Assembly: GCA_019973155.2 (NCBI GenBank)
Contig: BPQB01000069.1
Location: 124,001 to 188,000 of the forward strand
Direction: 5' to 3'
Source: Phanerochaete sordida
Lineage: Eukaryota > Basidiomycota > Agaricomycetes > Polyporales > Phanerochaetaceae
Length of the DNA: 64,000 nucleotides
Part shown: positions 22,209 to 33,334 of the stretch, one piece after another
Position numbering within the stretch: the stretch's first letter is position 1
Layout: the number at the start of each line of letters is the position of its first letter
The notes under the pieces: model-generated
What the model was told of the DNA's origin: nothing
The model's input: the letters and a program-made list of their open reading frames with translations, nothing else
Databases searched by the model: none
Program-made: the position numbers and the translations under genes

Positions 22209-24316
22209 GGTGCGGATGTCGTACAGGTCCAGGCTAAGATGTGGTTGCAGAGGAGGCGACGGTGTGAACGGCAGGCCATCGATGTGCGCTACCATTCCGG
22301 CGCCACGAGCGTGACGCCTTCGAGCACCAAGGCCGCCCAAAACCTTCTGCAGGCGTTGACTTGCGTGCGAGCACGAAGCGGGCGGCGTTTGGGCTGGCAA
22401 AGGCTCTCGCGTATTCCTGCGTGTGGTTGAAACGGCGTTGCTTTTTACCGCGTCGTAGGCCGAGTCTGCTTGAGATGGACAGGAGGAATACTTGCCGCCG
22501 CATCGGAGCTCTATCAGCCTCTCATGTTTGCAGCGCTGGCGACGGAACTTTCAAAGAATACGTACCTAGGCTTGCTTGTGCCTGCCTCGGTGCCTGCCTC
22601 TCGGACACCAGTGGCATCGGACGGGCGCGGTCGAGCGAGAGGCCGTCATCCGCGCTGTCCGTCACAGTCCAGAACAAAAAGTTCTGCCTTCTGCACGAGC
22701 TACTAGCACTTGCCCTTGGTGCGAGCCTGCATAGTTGGAGGGCGCGAAGGGTAGCAAAAAAGACGCAAAGCGTCGTGCCGTGAAACCAGTAGGGGTGGGT
22801 GCGTCTACGTTCATCGCAGAGGACCAGGAAGGGGCACGGCTCGACAAAACAGATAGCCAAGCCGCGGGAGATCAGGCCCTGCACAGTCGAACTTGCATGC
22901 GAGGATGCGCGCCGTGCGCTCCTGTCTTCGCATTTACAGCCTTTCTTCACAGTACGATGCAAGACGCAGGACCTGGCCGTTGAACTGGATCAGGATGTCC
23001 AACAAGTAGTCCTGAGATAATTCGTAGACGTACAGGTGGCGCATCATCGGCGGGCCAGAGGGCGCCGAGTCCGGCGCTGAAGGCGGCCTTCGTGAGACGT
23101 GAGCCGGCGAGGGCGAACACGACCGCGTCAAACGGTGCATCCGGTACCGGTGTGAGTTATGCACGCGCGATGCACGCGCTAGTGAGCCAAAGCACGCACC
23201 TTCAGGTGAAGGTTTCAGCGCGCGCAGCACGTGTGCCGACGCGCACGGCGGTGAGCCGCGAAGCATGTGCGGCGGCGCACGCGTGTTGTTGCAGAAGCAG
23301 TCTGAGAGCGAGTGAAACGCCGTGCCACGGATGGCCTGCTGGGGGCGAGGGCGAGCCTGGGCAGCGGTGGCGTGGGCGGGGAAGATCTGGAGTGTGCTCG
23401 GTAGCTCGTAACGTCCAATCATAGGCAGAACGACGTTCTCTGCGTCCTCGGAGCGACGATGTCGGGCGACTGCTTAGGACGACTGGACACTTCGCTGGAA
23501 TAATTTGCTGGCCTCGGAGATAGCCATCTTGGGCTGCTTTCGCAGGATCCTTGCCCGCACTCTGTGCAAGCCAGACGTGAGCTGCTTCCCACAGAGCGAT
23601 GTTTACCTGCAGAAATGGCGTCTATATCCCTTCCTGAGTTCACGTCGAGGCAATCCTAGGTATGTTATCTTCGCGTACATGATCATGTAGCCAGAGGTTG
23701 GGGCTGCATCAAACGTCGAAGCAGTGTCGCAGAGAATCAGACATAGCCTCGGAGGTCTTGTCGCGGTAATAAAAAACTTCAATAGAGATGCACGAAGGCT
23801 TGCAAAGTAGGATGCAGGTACACGCCAGTCCGCACGCGCCGCTCGCTCTCGTTTTCGCGGCCACAGCATCCGGAAGACGCGGCTATACGTGTCAAGCTGC
23901 GTCAAAATCTAGATCTGCAAGTCATTCTGAGAGTTCCTGGACGTACATTAGCACACCATCTTGAGTTGTAGCTCAGTCTGAAAGAAGGAAGGCGGAGGGC
24001 GGCTCGACTCGTGATCCAAACGAAAAGCAAAGCAAAAGCCTGCATGGTCAGCGCAACAACCGTTCAGACCAATTGGACAAAATCGCACCCAGAATTGGCT
24101 AAATATACATCTGCGAAGGATTGTGAATTTCAGAAGGCTTCTTGGAACCACACGAACCTGTTTACGTAGCGGACGGGCGAAGAAAGAGCGGGAAATCGTC
24201 GGCAAGCGCGCGTCGGAACGACCAACGGCGGATCAAAACCCTCGGCAATCTCCATCCCGACGCGCGTCGCGCCCTTTCCCCACACGGACACCCGCCTCTC
24301 GAGTCTCCGCCCCGCC
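22209..24316. other. 2.1-kb space between copy E and the HAD phosphatase gene
   Basis: No intact gene was recognised. One small piece on the minus strand at about 23060-22940 may be a relic of the helical exon of the A-F family. It reads DYLLDILIQFNG where copy E has DLVDILLDYMFE, and is preceded by a possible acceptor. The rest has only short overlapping frames. 23690-24120 is comparatively AT-rich and 24160-24310 is probably the phosphatase 5' region. Confidence 0.4.
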
Positions 24317-25309
24317 ATGTCCACCCCGCGCCCACCCCTCCGCGCCCTACTCATCGACCTCTCCGGCACCCTCCACATCGGCAACACCCCGACGCCCGGC
24401 GCCGTCCGCGCCCTCTCGCGCCTCCGTTCCTCCCCGCCCTCCGCGCCCGGCTCATCCGCGACTCCGCACCCGCCCTACCGTTTCTGCAGCAACACAAGCA
24501 AAGAGAGCGCGGTCGCCCTCGGCGCGCGGCTCGCCGCCATGGGTTTCGCGCTGCGCGAAGACACGCAGGAGCTCTGGACGAGCCTCGGCGCGGTGGCTGC
24601 GCGCCTGCGCGCGCGCGGCGTGCGCCGGCCGCTGTGCCTGCTCGAGCGCGGGGCTGAGGAGGAGGTGCTGCGCGCGCTGGGGCCGGCGCCCGATGGTGCG
24701 TGGGCTGGCTGTTTGGCGGGTATGGGGAGCTGAGCTGGGCGCAGGTGCGCCGTATGACGCGGTGGTGCTCGGGCTCGCGTCGTCGCGCCTCTCGTACGAC
24801 GGCCTCAGTGCCGCGTTCCGCGTGCTCCTCGCCGAGCCGCGCCCGCCGCTTGTCGCGACGCACCGCGCGAAGTACGTCCGCACCGAAGACAAGGCGTCCT
24901 CCTCGGCTCCCGAGGGCGCGAACGACACCCTCGCGCTCGGCCCGGGCCCGTTCGTCGCCGCACTCGAGAACGCTGCCGGCGTGCAGGCGGAGGTCGTCGG
25001 CAAGCCTACCCGCGCGTTCTTCGAGGCCGTCATCGGCAGCTTCGGTGAAGACGAGATGCTGCCGGATGGGAAGATCGCGATTATTGGAGATGATGTCGAG
25101 ACGGACCTCGGCGGCGGTGCTGTTGAGCTTGGGTTGTGGCGTGTCCTCGGTTGCGTCGCGCGTTTACTGGGCTTGTGTGCGCTGGCTGACTAGGTTTTAC
25201 AGTGCGGACGGGCAAGTACAGGCCTGGAGACGAACATCGGCCTGGCGTGGTCCCGCCAGACGAGGTCCACGACAGCTTCGCAGCATTCGTCGAGAGCCTG
25301 CTCGGGTAA
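24317..25309 (+). CDS. HAD-superfamily hydrolase, HDHD2-like
   Basis: Three exons (24317-24695, 24745-25140, 25203-25309) join in frame to about 293 aa. HAD motif I is LLIDLSGTLHIGNTPTPGAV, the DxSGT form I associate with HDHD2 proteins, the Asp being the predicted nucleophile. RFCSNTSKES corresponds to motif II (Thr/Ser after N). The cap region follows, then VGKPTRAFFEAVIGSF with the motif III Lys, and IAIIGDDVETDLGGGAVELG with the Mg-binding acidic motif IV. The C-terminus RTGKYRPGDE...SLLG is typical of the family. It is a predicted Mg-dependent phosphatase with unknown substrate, probably cytosolic. The length fits HDHD2 (about 260 aa) with a short insertion near EDKASSSAPEG. Confidence 0.88.
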
Positions 25310-25739
25310 CAGGAATAGAGAAAGCAGCAGCCATAGATGTAGCATACATATAGGTACGCCCGCCTGTCGTCGAACACAGCTCTCGCTAAGGTACTACACC
25401 GCCCAGTGTAACATAAGCCATAGACGAATAGAATCCATCCCATTCCACCACACGCTCCAGCTGAGTCCCGCTCCCAACGCTCTGAGCGCCGTCCGCCTGC
25501 CCACCCCCCACCCCAGCCTCTACGTTCACACAACCCCGCGGTGCCGCCATCTGACCCTCCCTCTCCGCCGCGCCGCAGCTCTCCCTTCGCACAGCCCCAA
25601 CGCTCGCTCACGCAATACGCATCCCGCGTACAGACACGGCAGCAAGCAGGCATCATCGTCTTCACGCTCTCGCGCGCCACCTCCGCGGCCCTCTTCGCCG
25701 CCCCGCGCGTCCGGCCCCGACCCGCGTCCGGCCCCGACC

Positions 25740-26830
25740 CGCGCCCACCTGACCGCGCCCCCGCCTCCAACACCCACCCTCGTCTGCGACGCCCAGGAGC
25801 GCGACCAACACCGTCGCGATCGGCCTGCACCTACTCCATCGCGACACTCCGCGCGCTGTGCACTCGCTCCTCAAACACACGCCCGCCTCCTCGACGCCCA
25901 GAAGCGCAACCGACACCAGCGCTCGGCCCGCGCCCGCTCCATCGCAACACTCCGGGCACCGTGCGCCCACTCCTCAACCAAGCGTCCGCTCCTCGACGCC
26001 CAGGTAGGCGGCCGACACCCGCGCGCTCGGCCAGCGCCCGCTCCATCGCGCAACCCAGCGCGCTGTGCACCCGAGCCGGACACACGCCCTCATACTCGAC
26101 GCCCAGGAGCGCAACCGGCACCCGCGCGCGAGGTCTGGGCGCACTCCATCGCGACATCCCGCGCGACGTAAACCCGCACCGAAGACGCGTCGTCCTCGAC
26201 ACCCGCGCCCTCGGCCCGCGCGCAATCCATCACGACACCCCCCCGCGCCGTGCACCGAGCCGACACACGTCTGCTTCGATGTTCAAGTGCGCGACCGACA
26301 CCCATGCTCGGCCCGCGCCCTCCTCTCACCGCACCACTCCGCGCGCCGTCCAGCCGAGCCGAATACGCGTCTGCATCCTCGACGCCCAGGAGCGCAACCG
26401 GCACCCGCGCTTGGCCCGGGCTCACCTTTCATCGCGATACTCCGCGCGCCGTGCACCCGAGTCGAACATCCGCCCTCGTCTGCGGCGCCCAGGAGCGCGA
26501 CCGACACCCGCGCTCGGCCCGCGCACACCTGTCATCGCAACACCCCGCGCGCCGTGCACCCGAGCCGAACACGCGTCGTCCTCGACGCCCAGAAGCGCGG
26601 CCGACGCCCGTGCTCGGCCCCCGCACACTGCATCGCAATACTCCGCGCGACGTGCATCCGAGCCGAACACACGTCTGCCTCGATGCCCGACGGCGCAACC
26701 GGCCCCATCGTGCTCGGCCAGCGCACACTCCATCGCGACACCCCGCGCGCCGTGCAACCGAGTCGAACACACCTCCGCCTCTTCGACGTCCAGGAGCGCG
26801 ACCGGCACTCGCGCTCGGTCCGGGCTCAGT
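25740..26830. repeat. Minisatellite array, period about 100 bp
   Basis: About eleven diverged units follow one another. Each has a block like CTCGACGCCCAGGAGCGC, then ACCGRCACCCGCGCTCGGCC, then CACTCCATCGCGACACCCCG, then CGCGCCGTGCACCCGAGCC. Anchor blocks GACGCCCAG(G/A) recur near 25790, 25890, 26000, 26100, 26380, 26485 and 26587, with mutated forms near 26190, 26280, 26682 and 26788. The plus strand is strongly C-rich. A frame of 475 codons runs through it, but the peptide is an Ala/Pro/Arg-rich by-product and the unit length drifts, so I do not call a protein. Confidence 0.85.
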
Positions 26831-26869
26831 ACTTCAGTCGCCGTCCTGCGCGTGCAGGCTGACAAACGG

Positions 26870-27170
26870 GCTCGGCGTGCCCGCGCGCGTACCGACGAGC
26901 GGCGGCGGCGGCGGTCGTGGAGACGAGTTGCTGCCCGAGGCACGGCTTGCCCTGCTCAGAGGCGATGATGCCGCGCGCGGCAGCAGCACCAACACCAGCA
27001 CGCTCGGTCCGCACCCAGTCGTCGTCTTACCCGCGTAGGCTGACGGGCGAAGCTCGGCGGGTCCGCGCGCGTGCCGACGAGCGGCGGCGGCGGCGTTGGT
27101 GGACACGCGGTGCTGCCCGGGGCACGGCTTGCCGTGCTCAGAGGCGATGATGCGGCGCGTCGCGGCGGCG
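26870..27170. repeat. Tandem duplication, period about 183 bp
   Basis: Two copies share GACGAGCGGCGGCGGCGG, then GCTGCCCG(A/G)GGCACGGCTTGCC and GTGCTCAGAGGCGATGATGC or its CTGCTCAG variant. They start near 26877 and 27060. This directly follows the 100-bp minisatellite. A trinucleotide GGC run ends each unit. No gene is evident. Confidence 0.75.
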
Positions 27171-28460
27171 GCGGCGGCAGCGGGCTCGGGCTGCGGCGCG
27201 CGTTTCTGGCGCGGGTGCGCTCGCTGACCGGGTTTCGTAGTGCGTGCGGGCAGCTGGCGTCGTGCCGCGGGACGAGGTGCACGGCGGCTCGGCGGGGTGC
27301 GTCGCGTCTGCTCGGGCAGCGGGGATGGAGGAAGCGCCGGATGTGGGTGTAGCGTAGCCACAGGTGCGTACGTTCATCGTCGTACTAGTGCCTTCCTAAC
27401 GCTAACCGTGCAGTGTAGTGTCGACCACAGACAAATAGAACTCTTGACTCACGCGGTCCAGCCGAGAAAATGTCTCCCCAGAGCTGTGCCCCACCCGCTC
27501 GCCAGCGCGCATCCCGTCCCAGCCCTCGCCTTCACACACTCCGAAACACCGCCATCCAGAGCTCCCTCTCCCTCCCGCGTCGGGTCTTTCCGAGGGCAGC
27601 CTCATAATGCTCGATCCCAGAGACGGCGTCCAACGAGGGGGCACAGCAGGCGCATCGTGAACGCCGCGCCGCCGCAGGACGAGGCGCGCAGTGTAGCTAG
27701 GGTGTGCTCAGGAACTGCGGCCGCACAAGCGTGGCCCGGCCAGGCGGCGACGCTGAGAGCCTGGTGCTCTGTGCGTGCGCGGGCCGTGCGCTGGCCGATG
27801 TGGTGCCAGGGTCGTGCCATGGACACGAGCTCGGGTGGGCATGCTATCTGGAGAGCGTACCCGCGCTGCCGAGCGCAAAGAGCGGGAGGCGCGGCGCGGG
27901 ACAGCACAGATGGCCGGAGACGCGCCCATGCGCTCCTCCTCGGGCATTGCGCCCTGCCGCGAGCACTCCAGCCTGCTCGACCGGGCTGCCCACCTCATAC
28001 TCTGGCCGCGCTTTGCGTGTCGCCCGCACGTCCTCAATGCCGACCTTCCCTCCGGTCCGGGATCCGTGCCACGGCCCCCGCGAGCGAGCCAAGTCCGTGC
28101 TGCGCCCCGCCCTGTCGTGATGTGCAGAGGATGCCGTTTGGGATGCGGACCGCCTGGGCGGGCGCGCGCATAACGTCTCGAACTCAGTCTAGGCCCGAGC
28201 GTGCGCGGATGCGCGTGGCCTGCTGATGCTGCGCGACGGACTTCGAGCGGCGTCGGCGTCATCCTCCAGCGTCAGGGCAGGCGGCCCTGTTCAGCGTTCC
28301 CCCCAATTGACCTGGGGTGTGCCGTCCAATGCTCGTGGGCGCGACGACGCAAATCACATGAATATAAGCTCTTTTCCGCTCTAAGGCACATATGCATCCC
28401 AAGTCGTGCGCAGCCAGATTCGCGTCCGTCTCCGCGGCTTGTCCATCTCCCCATCCACGT
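27171..28460. other. GC-rich stretch without recognisable gene
   Basis: Several long frames cross here on both strands (for example plus-strand 27240-28226), but they overlap each other, are rich in Arg/Ala/Pro and show no domain. The region lies 3' of copy F, where the other family members carry their WD40 exon. No WD40-like peptide was found on either strand. Confidence 0.5.
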
Positions 28461-29410
28461 TCATCGGCTCGATATGAACTTCGAAATCTCTGCGAGAGGG
28501 TCGTTCTTGCCCTGGACCTTGATCAGCGGGGGTAGCGTTGCGATATCACGAGGCGCGCACCGTCGCTAGAAGCTGGAGCTGGGGCGAATACTCCAACTCT
28601 GACTTCAAACCGCCGACCGCAACGACTTTGTACACTCTGCCTCGCAGCATCTCGACCTGGTAGTAGCTCAAGAAGACGCAGTCCACGCCCTCGGCATGAT
28701 CTTCCCCCAGGCCCTCACGCTGTACGGTCAGCCCAGTTATTGACGTGCTCGATGAAGGACGCGAGCGGATCGCCCAGGCGCCACCGGTCGTGGCGTGTAA
28801 CGAAGATTGCGTGCGGATCGACCACGCGTTGCCACTTGTCTTGAACCAGCCGCTGACGACTATAAGCTGCTTTTGCTCGACGCGGAGTCCCAGGGTGTCC
28901 CGCGCATAAGCATACCAGTGGCCATGGTTTCTGGTGATGTACTCCTTGAGTACGCTGTTCTCGAGGATCATCTGCCCATCCGCCCCGGCCGGTAACTCCA
29001 GGGCCCCTTGGTTCTGAACTCCGCTACAAAATGCCACAAGTTGGGATACGATGGGCCCGCACAGCAACGTCTCGCACGCACTTTGAGTCTCTCCGCGTGC
29101 CTTCGTAACTGCCGGGAGGAAGGCGCGACGTGGCCCGGTCGCGGAACACCGTCGACGGGAGAGGGTCGGTGATCTCGAACGGGGGCGTCCAGGATGTCAC
29201 TGCGTGTTCTATCGCAGAGACGTCGAGGTTGAGCAGCCTGACGAACGCTCCTCCGGAGATGTACCCCACATCGCCAATCTGTACTGCGCCTGTGTTGTGC
29301 GGCTCCGGATAGTAGAGCGCGTGTCCGAGGCTGGTGCCCATGCTCGACGTGTAGCAATCGGGCGCTTCGCTGAAAGGCGAGTCGGATGGCATCGTGTAGA
29401 CGAGGAGCAT
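28461..29410 (-). CDS. Copy F: N-terminal-module-only paralogue, no WD40
   Basis: Three exons (29410-29082, 29023-28561, 28517-28461) join in frame to about 282 aa. Exon 1 has LGHALYYPEPHNTGAVQIGD and GGAFVRLLNLDV, closest to copy E. Exon 2 has MILENSVLKEYITRNHGHWY, VVSGWFKTSGNAWSIRT and DCVFLSYYQVEMLRGRVYKV. The third exon sits where the first helical exon lies in B-E. It encodes only VQGKNDPLAEISKFISSR before a stop. The protein therefore ends just inside the helical module, and nothing WD40-like follows for over 1 kb. The last intron is only 43 bp and its donor GTGCGC is ordinary. If it is retained, the protein instead ends at 28546. It may be a standalone adaptor or competitor of the full-length paralogues, or a truncated relic; the frame is intact. 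Confidence 0.75.
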
Positions 29411-30280
29411 TGTAGCTTCAGCAGTGGTGAGGGAGCAAAAGCAGGTCCGTGCGGGAAAGATATCGAATCAAGTGAGCATGGACTCTGGTTGAATTTAAAC
29501 ATGCGACGATACTATGTGGCGCCCTGCAATGGCTTACAAGGGGATAAGGACATTGAGGTATCGCGCCCTTACAACGCTGTCCTTTGCCGTCCTCGAAGCG
29601 CATTTCGGGTTTTCACGACAACAACGTCTGGTTGCTAGATAAGGACACCCTTGTTGGCCGCGCCTGAGAAGGAGGAGGCTCAGAACAATGCACACCACGG
29701 GCGTATAGCAGACGCTATCAAACTTTGAGCAGCGAGCCTCCGGAGCCATGGGGACAATCGTAGAATAATGTGGGCACGCGCAGGCGAGCTTGTCGTGCAA
29801 AGCGACCTCGCAGCGTCTGTGAACAAGGTCTTTTGACGGTTGATCAAGGATGCATCGTAACAACGTACTTTACTTCATATCCGCCTCGCGTGGATCGGCT
29901 CGAGCTCGCGCACATTAATCCAAATAAATACATGCGGAATAAGGTGGTCCTATCCTGTCCTGTAGACTTGCGGCAACTAGGCACGACGACCTGTCGAGCC
30001 CTGCACTGGATGCCACAGCTTTATTGTCAAAGTAGTTCAGGAGAATTCGACTGCCCGGCTCCTCGAGGCATCAGGCCCATATGAATCTTTCCCTCAACGA
30101 CAGCAAAGCGTTTTTCGCGCTTGCATGACGATATGTCCGTACGCTCGACGAAGGGGCCTTATAAATTGCATCGATACCACGAGGGTTTGCATCCAAATCG
30201 ATACAGTAAAGCCAAAGATAACGTTACATACATCCAAGCTCCAGGGCTGCGGCTTCCAGTTAATTCATGATGTAGCAGAC
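29411..30280. other. Intergenic, nothing recognised
   Basis: About 870 bp. It should contain the copy F promoter on the left and the 3' end of the minus-strand MetE-like gene on the right. AT content is higher near 30200. No RNA gene or repeat was seen. Confidence 0.5.
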
Positions 30281-31725
30281 TTACGCATCTGACCAGAGCT
30301 GTTTCGAGGTCTGCACACAGAGCGTCAGCTTTCGCTTAACATCTTCCTCAGAGACCTTATTGCCCTCCGAGTGCGACGCAAAGCCGCACTGCGGGGAGAT
30401 GCAAATTCTGCGCCTTTGTCAGCAGGACCACCAATTAACGTAAAAGGAGCACGCACTGGTTCAGTGCCTCCTCAACTGTCCGCTTCTCCTCGCCGTTTGC
30501 GATCACCGTCGCAGCGTCGCGTACCTTGCGCTTGAGCTCCTCGGGGTCTTCGAGCTGACAACGCACTACTGTCAGCACCCATCAGCAAGAATCATCGTGC
30601 ACACGCACCTGAGGGAGCTTCGAAGACACGAGGCCAAGTACGAGGAACTTGTTCTTGGGCAGGAAGCGCAGCGGCTCGAACGAGCCCGCGCGCGGCGTGT
30701 CGTACTCGAGGTAATACCCGTCGACGTTGATGTGCTGGAAGAGCTTGATCGCGATGCGATCGTAGCCGCCCTCGCTGAAGTGCATGCCGTCCTTGAAGTT
30801 CCCGCGGCAGAGGTGCAGGCCCGCGACCATGTCTGCGGGCTTGCCCTTCAGGCAATCGTTGTACACGCGCACGTACAGGTCCAGCATCGCGTCCGGGTCG
30901 ATGCCCGCCTCCTGCATCCCGGAAATCATCGACTCGGCGCAGAAGTACGCGAGCAGCGGGTCATCGAACTGGATGTGCCGGCAGCCCGCCGCGTACAGCG
31001 CCTGGATCTCCTGCTGGTACGCGATCGCGATGTCCGCGAAGTACTCCTCTGTGAGCGACGTGAGCTTGGTCGAAACAAATAATGCAGGTCGTGCGCACCA
31101 TCGTTCGCATACACGCTCTTCGGGTACGCGTACTCGCCGTGGCGCAGGTGGTACCACTCGGGCGCGCACATCGTGATCTTGAGGCGCGGGTGCTCGTCGG
31201 GCGTCGTGAGCGCCTTGAGCTGCTCGAACTGCGGCACGTAGAACGGCCGCGCACGCGACAGCTTTCCGTCGCAAAGCCACGTCGCAGCGTTCTTGAACGA
31301 CAGCTTCTTGAACGCGGACGTGTCGGGCACGTAGTCCTTGAACAGATGCAGCGATGCTGCCGCGCCGTCAGTGTCGGGTGCGCAGGGCCACGGCGGCCGG
31401 CTCACCCTCGGGGAAGTACTTCATGCCGTTCATGTTGTCGAATACGCCGTCAAAGAACATGTGTCTGTATGATCTTGTCAGCGAGTCTCGTATATACGCA
31501 GAACGTGGACGCGCACCTCCTGAACTCGCCGTCCGTGATGGTCTTGATGCCCGCCTCGCGCTGCATCTGCACAATCGCGCGGATCGCCTCATCCTCGACG
31601 ACCTGAAGCTCCTCCGTCGTGCACTTCTTCTCGTCGAGCTCCTCACGCTTCTTGAGGAGGTACTGCGGCCGCTTGAGCGAGCCAAGGTGCTCGGCACGGT
31701 GTGGGGGGTTGATCTTGAGCGACAT
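30281..31725 (-). CDS. MetE-like (YxjG-type) zinc methyltransferase, paralogue 1
   Basis: The protein starts MSLKINPPHRAEHLGSLKRP and has about five introns, all with GTGCGT/GTGCGC or GTGAGC donors. It corresponds to the C-terminal catalytic barrel of cobalamin-independent methionine synthase, without the N-terminal barrel (about 400 aa against about 750). Zinc ligands are visible as HxC in AGLHLCRGNFKDG and Cys in CISPQCGFASHSEG. Substrate-side motifs include ITDGEFRR near the start, CAPEWYHLRHGEYAYP and IQFDDPLLAYF. It is probably a cytosolic methyl transfer enzyme acting on homocysteine or a related thiol; the real methyl donor is not established for this single-barrel family. It is head-to-head with a close paralogue 1.6 kb away. 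Confidence 0.87.
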
Positions 31726-33334
31726 CGCGGTATGTGCGCAACGGAGACGTCAAAGGCTGGGGAGCCGGCGGTGTAGCGCGACATGTTGAGATCCTTATGT
31801 ATATGTGCAGTGTGAACGCGCGGGAGAACGGATGCTCCATAGGCGTGGGGCGAGGGAGATATCATGAAAACGACCCGTCGCGTTGATAGACTCTGTCACA
31901 TGAAGATGAATGGTTTTGACCATATGTTCGCAGGGTCAGTTGTTGGGGTACGCACCAATACAGATGCGACTAGCGGGTGTACACATGACTCCTCGGAGCG
32001 ATGGGTGGGCCGGAGACCCTCGTCTGAGAAATGTCTCAGGATCTGTCGCGCCTGCGTACGGGCTCGCAGATGCTACGTCGCACGCACGATGTCTATCTTC
32101 GCCCCAGCGGCGTCGCGAGTGCATGTGTCCGCAAAGGCCGCGGACAAGTTCGAGCGGGAAGGGCGGTTGTCTCGGGTCGTCTGATCAGGCACAGAAGGAG
32201 TGCACCGTAGACCACATATGGAAGGCGTGCACGTTCATCCGTAGCACTTTCTGTCAGAGGCCTCGCATTCGTCGGGCAAGCTGGCTTTGAATATCGCGTC
32301 TTTAAAGTCTGCAAGCGTTGTAGTGGGCGTACTCTGTATGATGTAGATTAGGGCGGAGGTCGGAACGTTGTGAGCTGGTTGTGAGTGGAATTCATCCGGA
32401 ACGCACAGACGAGGTGAGCAGAAACTCAAACCTACGACTGGTATGAGAACGGTAAAGTAAAAGCTGTGTCGAAGTGCAGCCTCCTGCTCCCAGAAGGTGA
32501 TTAAAACAATGCCCAACTTAGAACGACGACGACGTGGCAGGTCGGACTGTTGTCGTAATTGGGCAATAATTGGATTTAAATAGCAGCTTACATATATCCA
32601 GCAAGACCCCCAAAGCGAAAACGCAGTTGCTTTGTCTAATGTTCCTCGGCGAGAGTTGCTTCGCTCACGAGCAGAGCATGTCGATTTTGGAAGGTGAGAG
32701 TTCCGTCGCATGGCGGTGTCCGAGCTTTTCCTTCCGCTCCCGCTCCCGCCCTCCGAGATCTCAATCTTGTGCCTGATCGCGCTCGGCGAATTGCCGGCTA
32801 CTCAATCTATTTTGTCGTCGTCATCCTCTTTCACCACGTCCACGGCGGCGACATCTCCTTCGCGCTCTCATTCTCATGTCTCGACATTCTGCCATGATCC
32901 TGACCTTGTTCTGCTCTTGGCCCTTTGGTCGTGCGGTGACCGCCTAGGCGTGGACATACTCTTCCTTTCTGGAGTGCGACTATGTCAACGTTTCGCATAA
33001 ATCACCTGCGGTCTCCGGCTGTCGGCTGGTGACGGTGAGAACAAACTGCCCGATGGACCAAGAAGGTCGGTGTTTACTCGTCTCTCGTGGCCTTCGTGCA
33101 AAGTTTCATGTGCTTTTAGTTCCTCACTCGCTCGTCCCGCTCGACGTCCAGCGGTGATTGGGTCTGCGCCCAGGGCAAAGCAGATACGCAGCGAGAACCG
33201 TTTACCCTAAAATGCTCTTCCGCTGAGTCACCTGGTCGCGTCCTGTTTTACAAAAGGGCGTGCAGTCGTTGGACGTCCGGCAGGCCCTCTCCACTAGCCC
33301 CACCCGCCTTCTAGCCTCGCGCTCCTCGCTTGCC
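31726..33334. promoter_or_regulatory. Shared divergent intergenic region of the MetE-like pair
   Basis: 1.6 kb between the two divergent start codons. No coding gene was recognised; short frames around 32235-33000 have no domain. It must contain both promoters. No convincing TATA box close to either start, nor a palindromic operator, could be assigned by eye. Confidence 0.45.

Noticed and set aside
22522..22962. Minus-strand frame of 146 codons upstream of copy E
   Set aside because: It begins with TTG, and no domain or splice evidence supports it.
25740..26830. CRISPR-like array
   Set aside because: The whole 100-bp unit is repeated with drift, with no short identical repeats separated by unique spacers, and the genome is eukaryotic.
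25541..26968. 475-codon plus-strand open frame
   Set aside because: It runs through a minisatellite with about 100-bp period; the peptide is an Ala/Pro/Arg by-product and other frames are open too.
27240..28226. 328-codon plus-strand frame and overlapping minus-strand frames
   Set aside because: Mutually overlapping, Arg/Ala/Pro-rich, no family resemblance.
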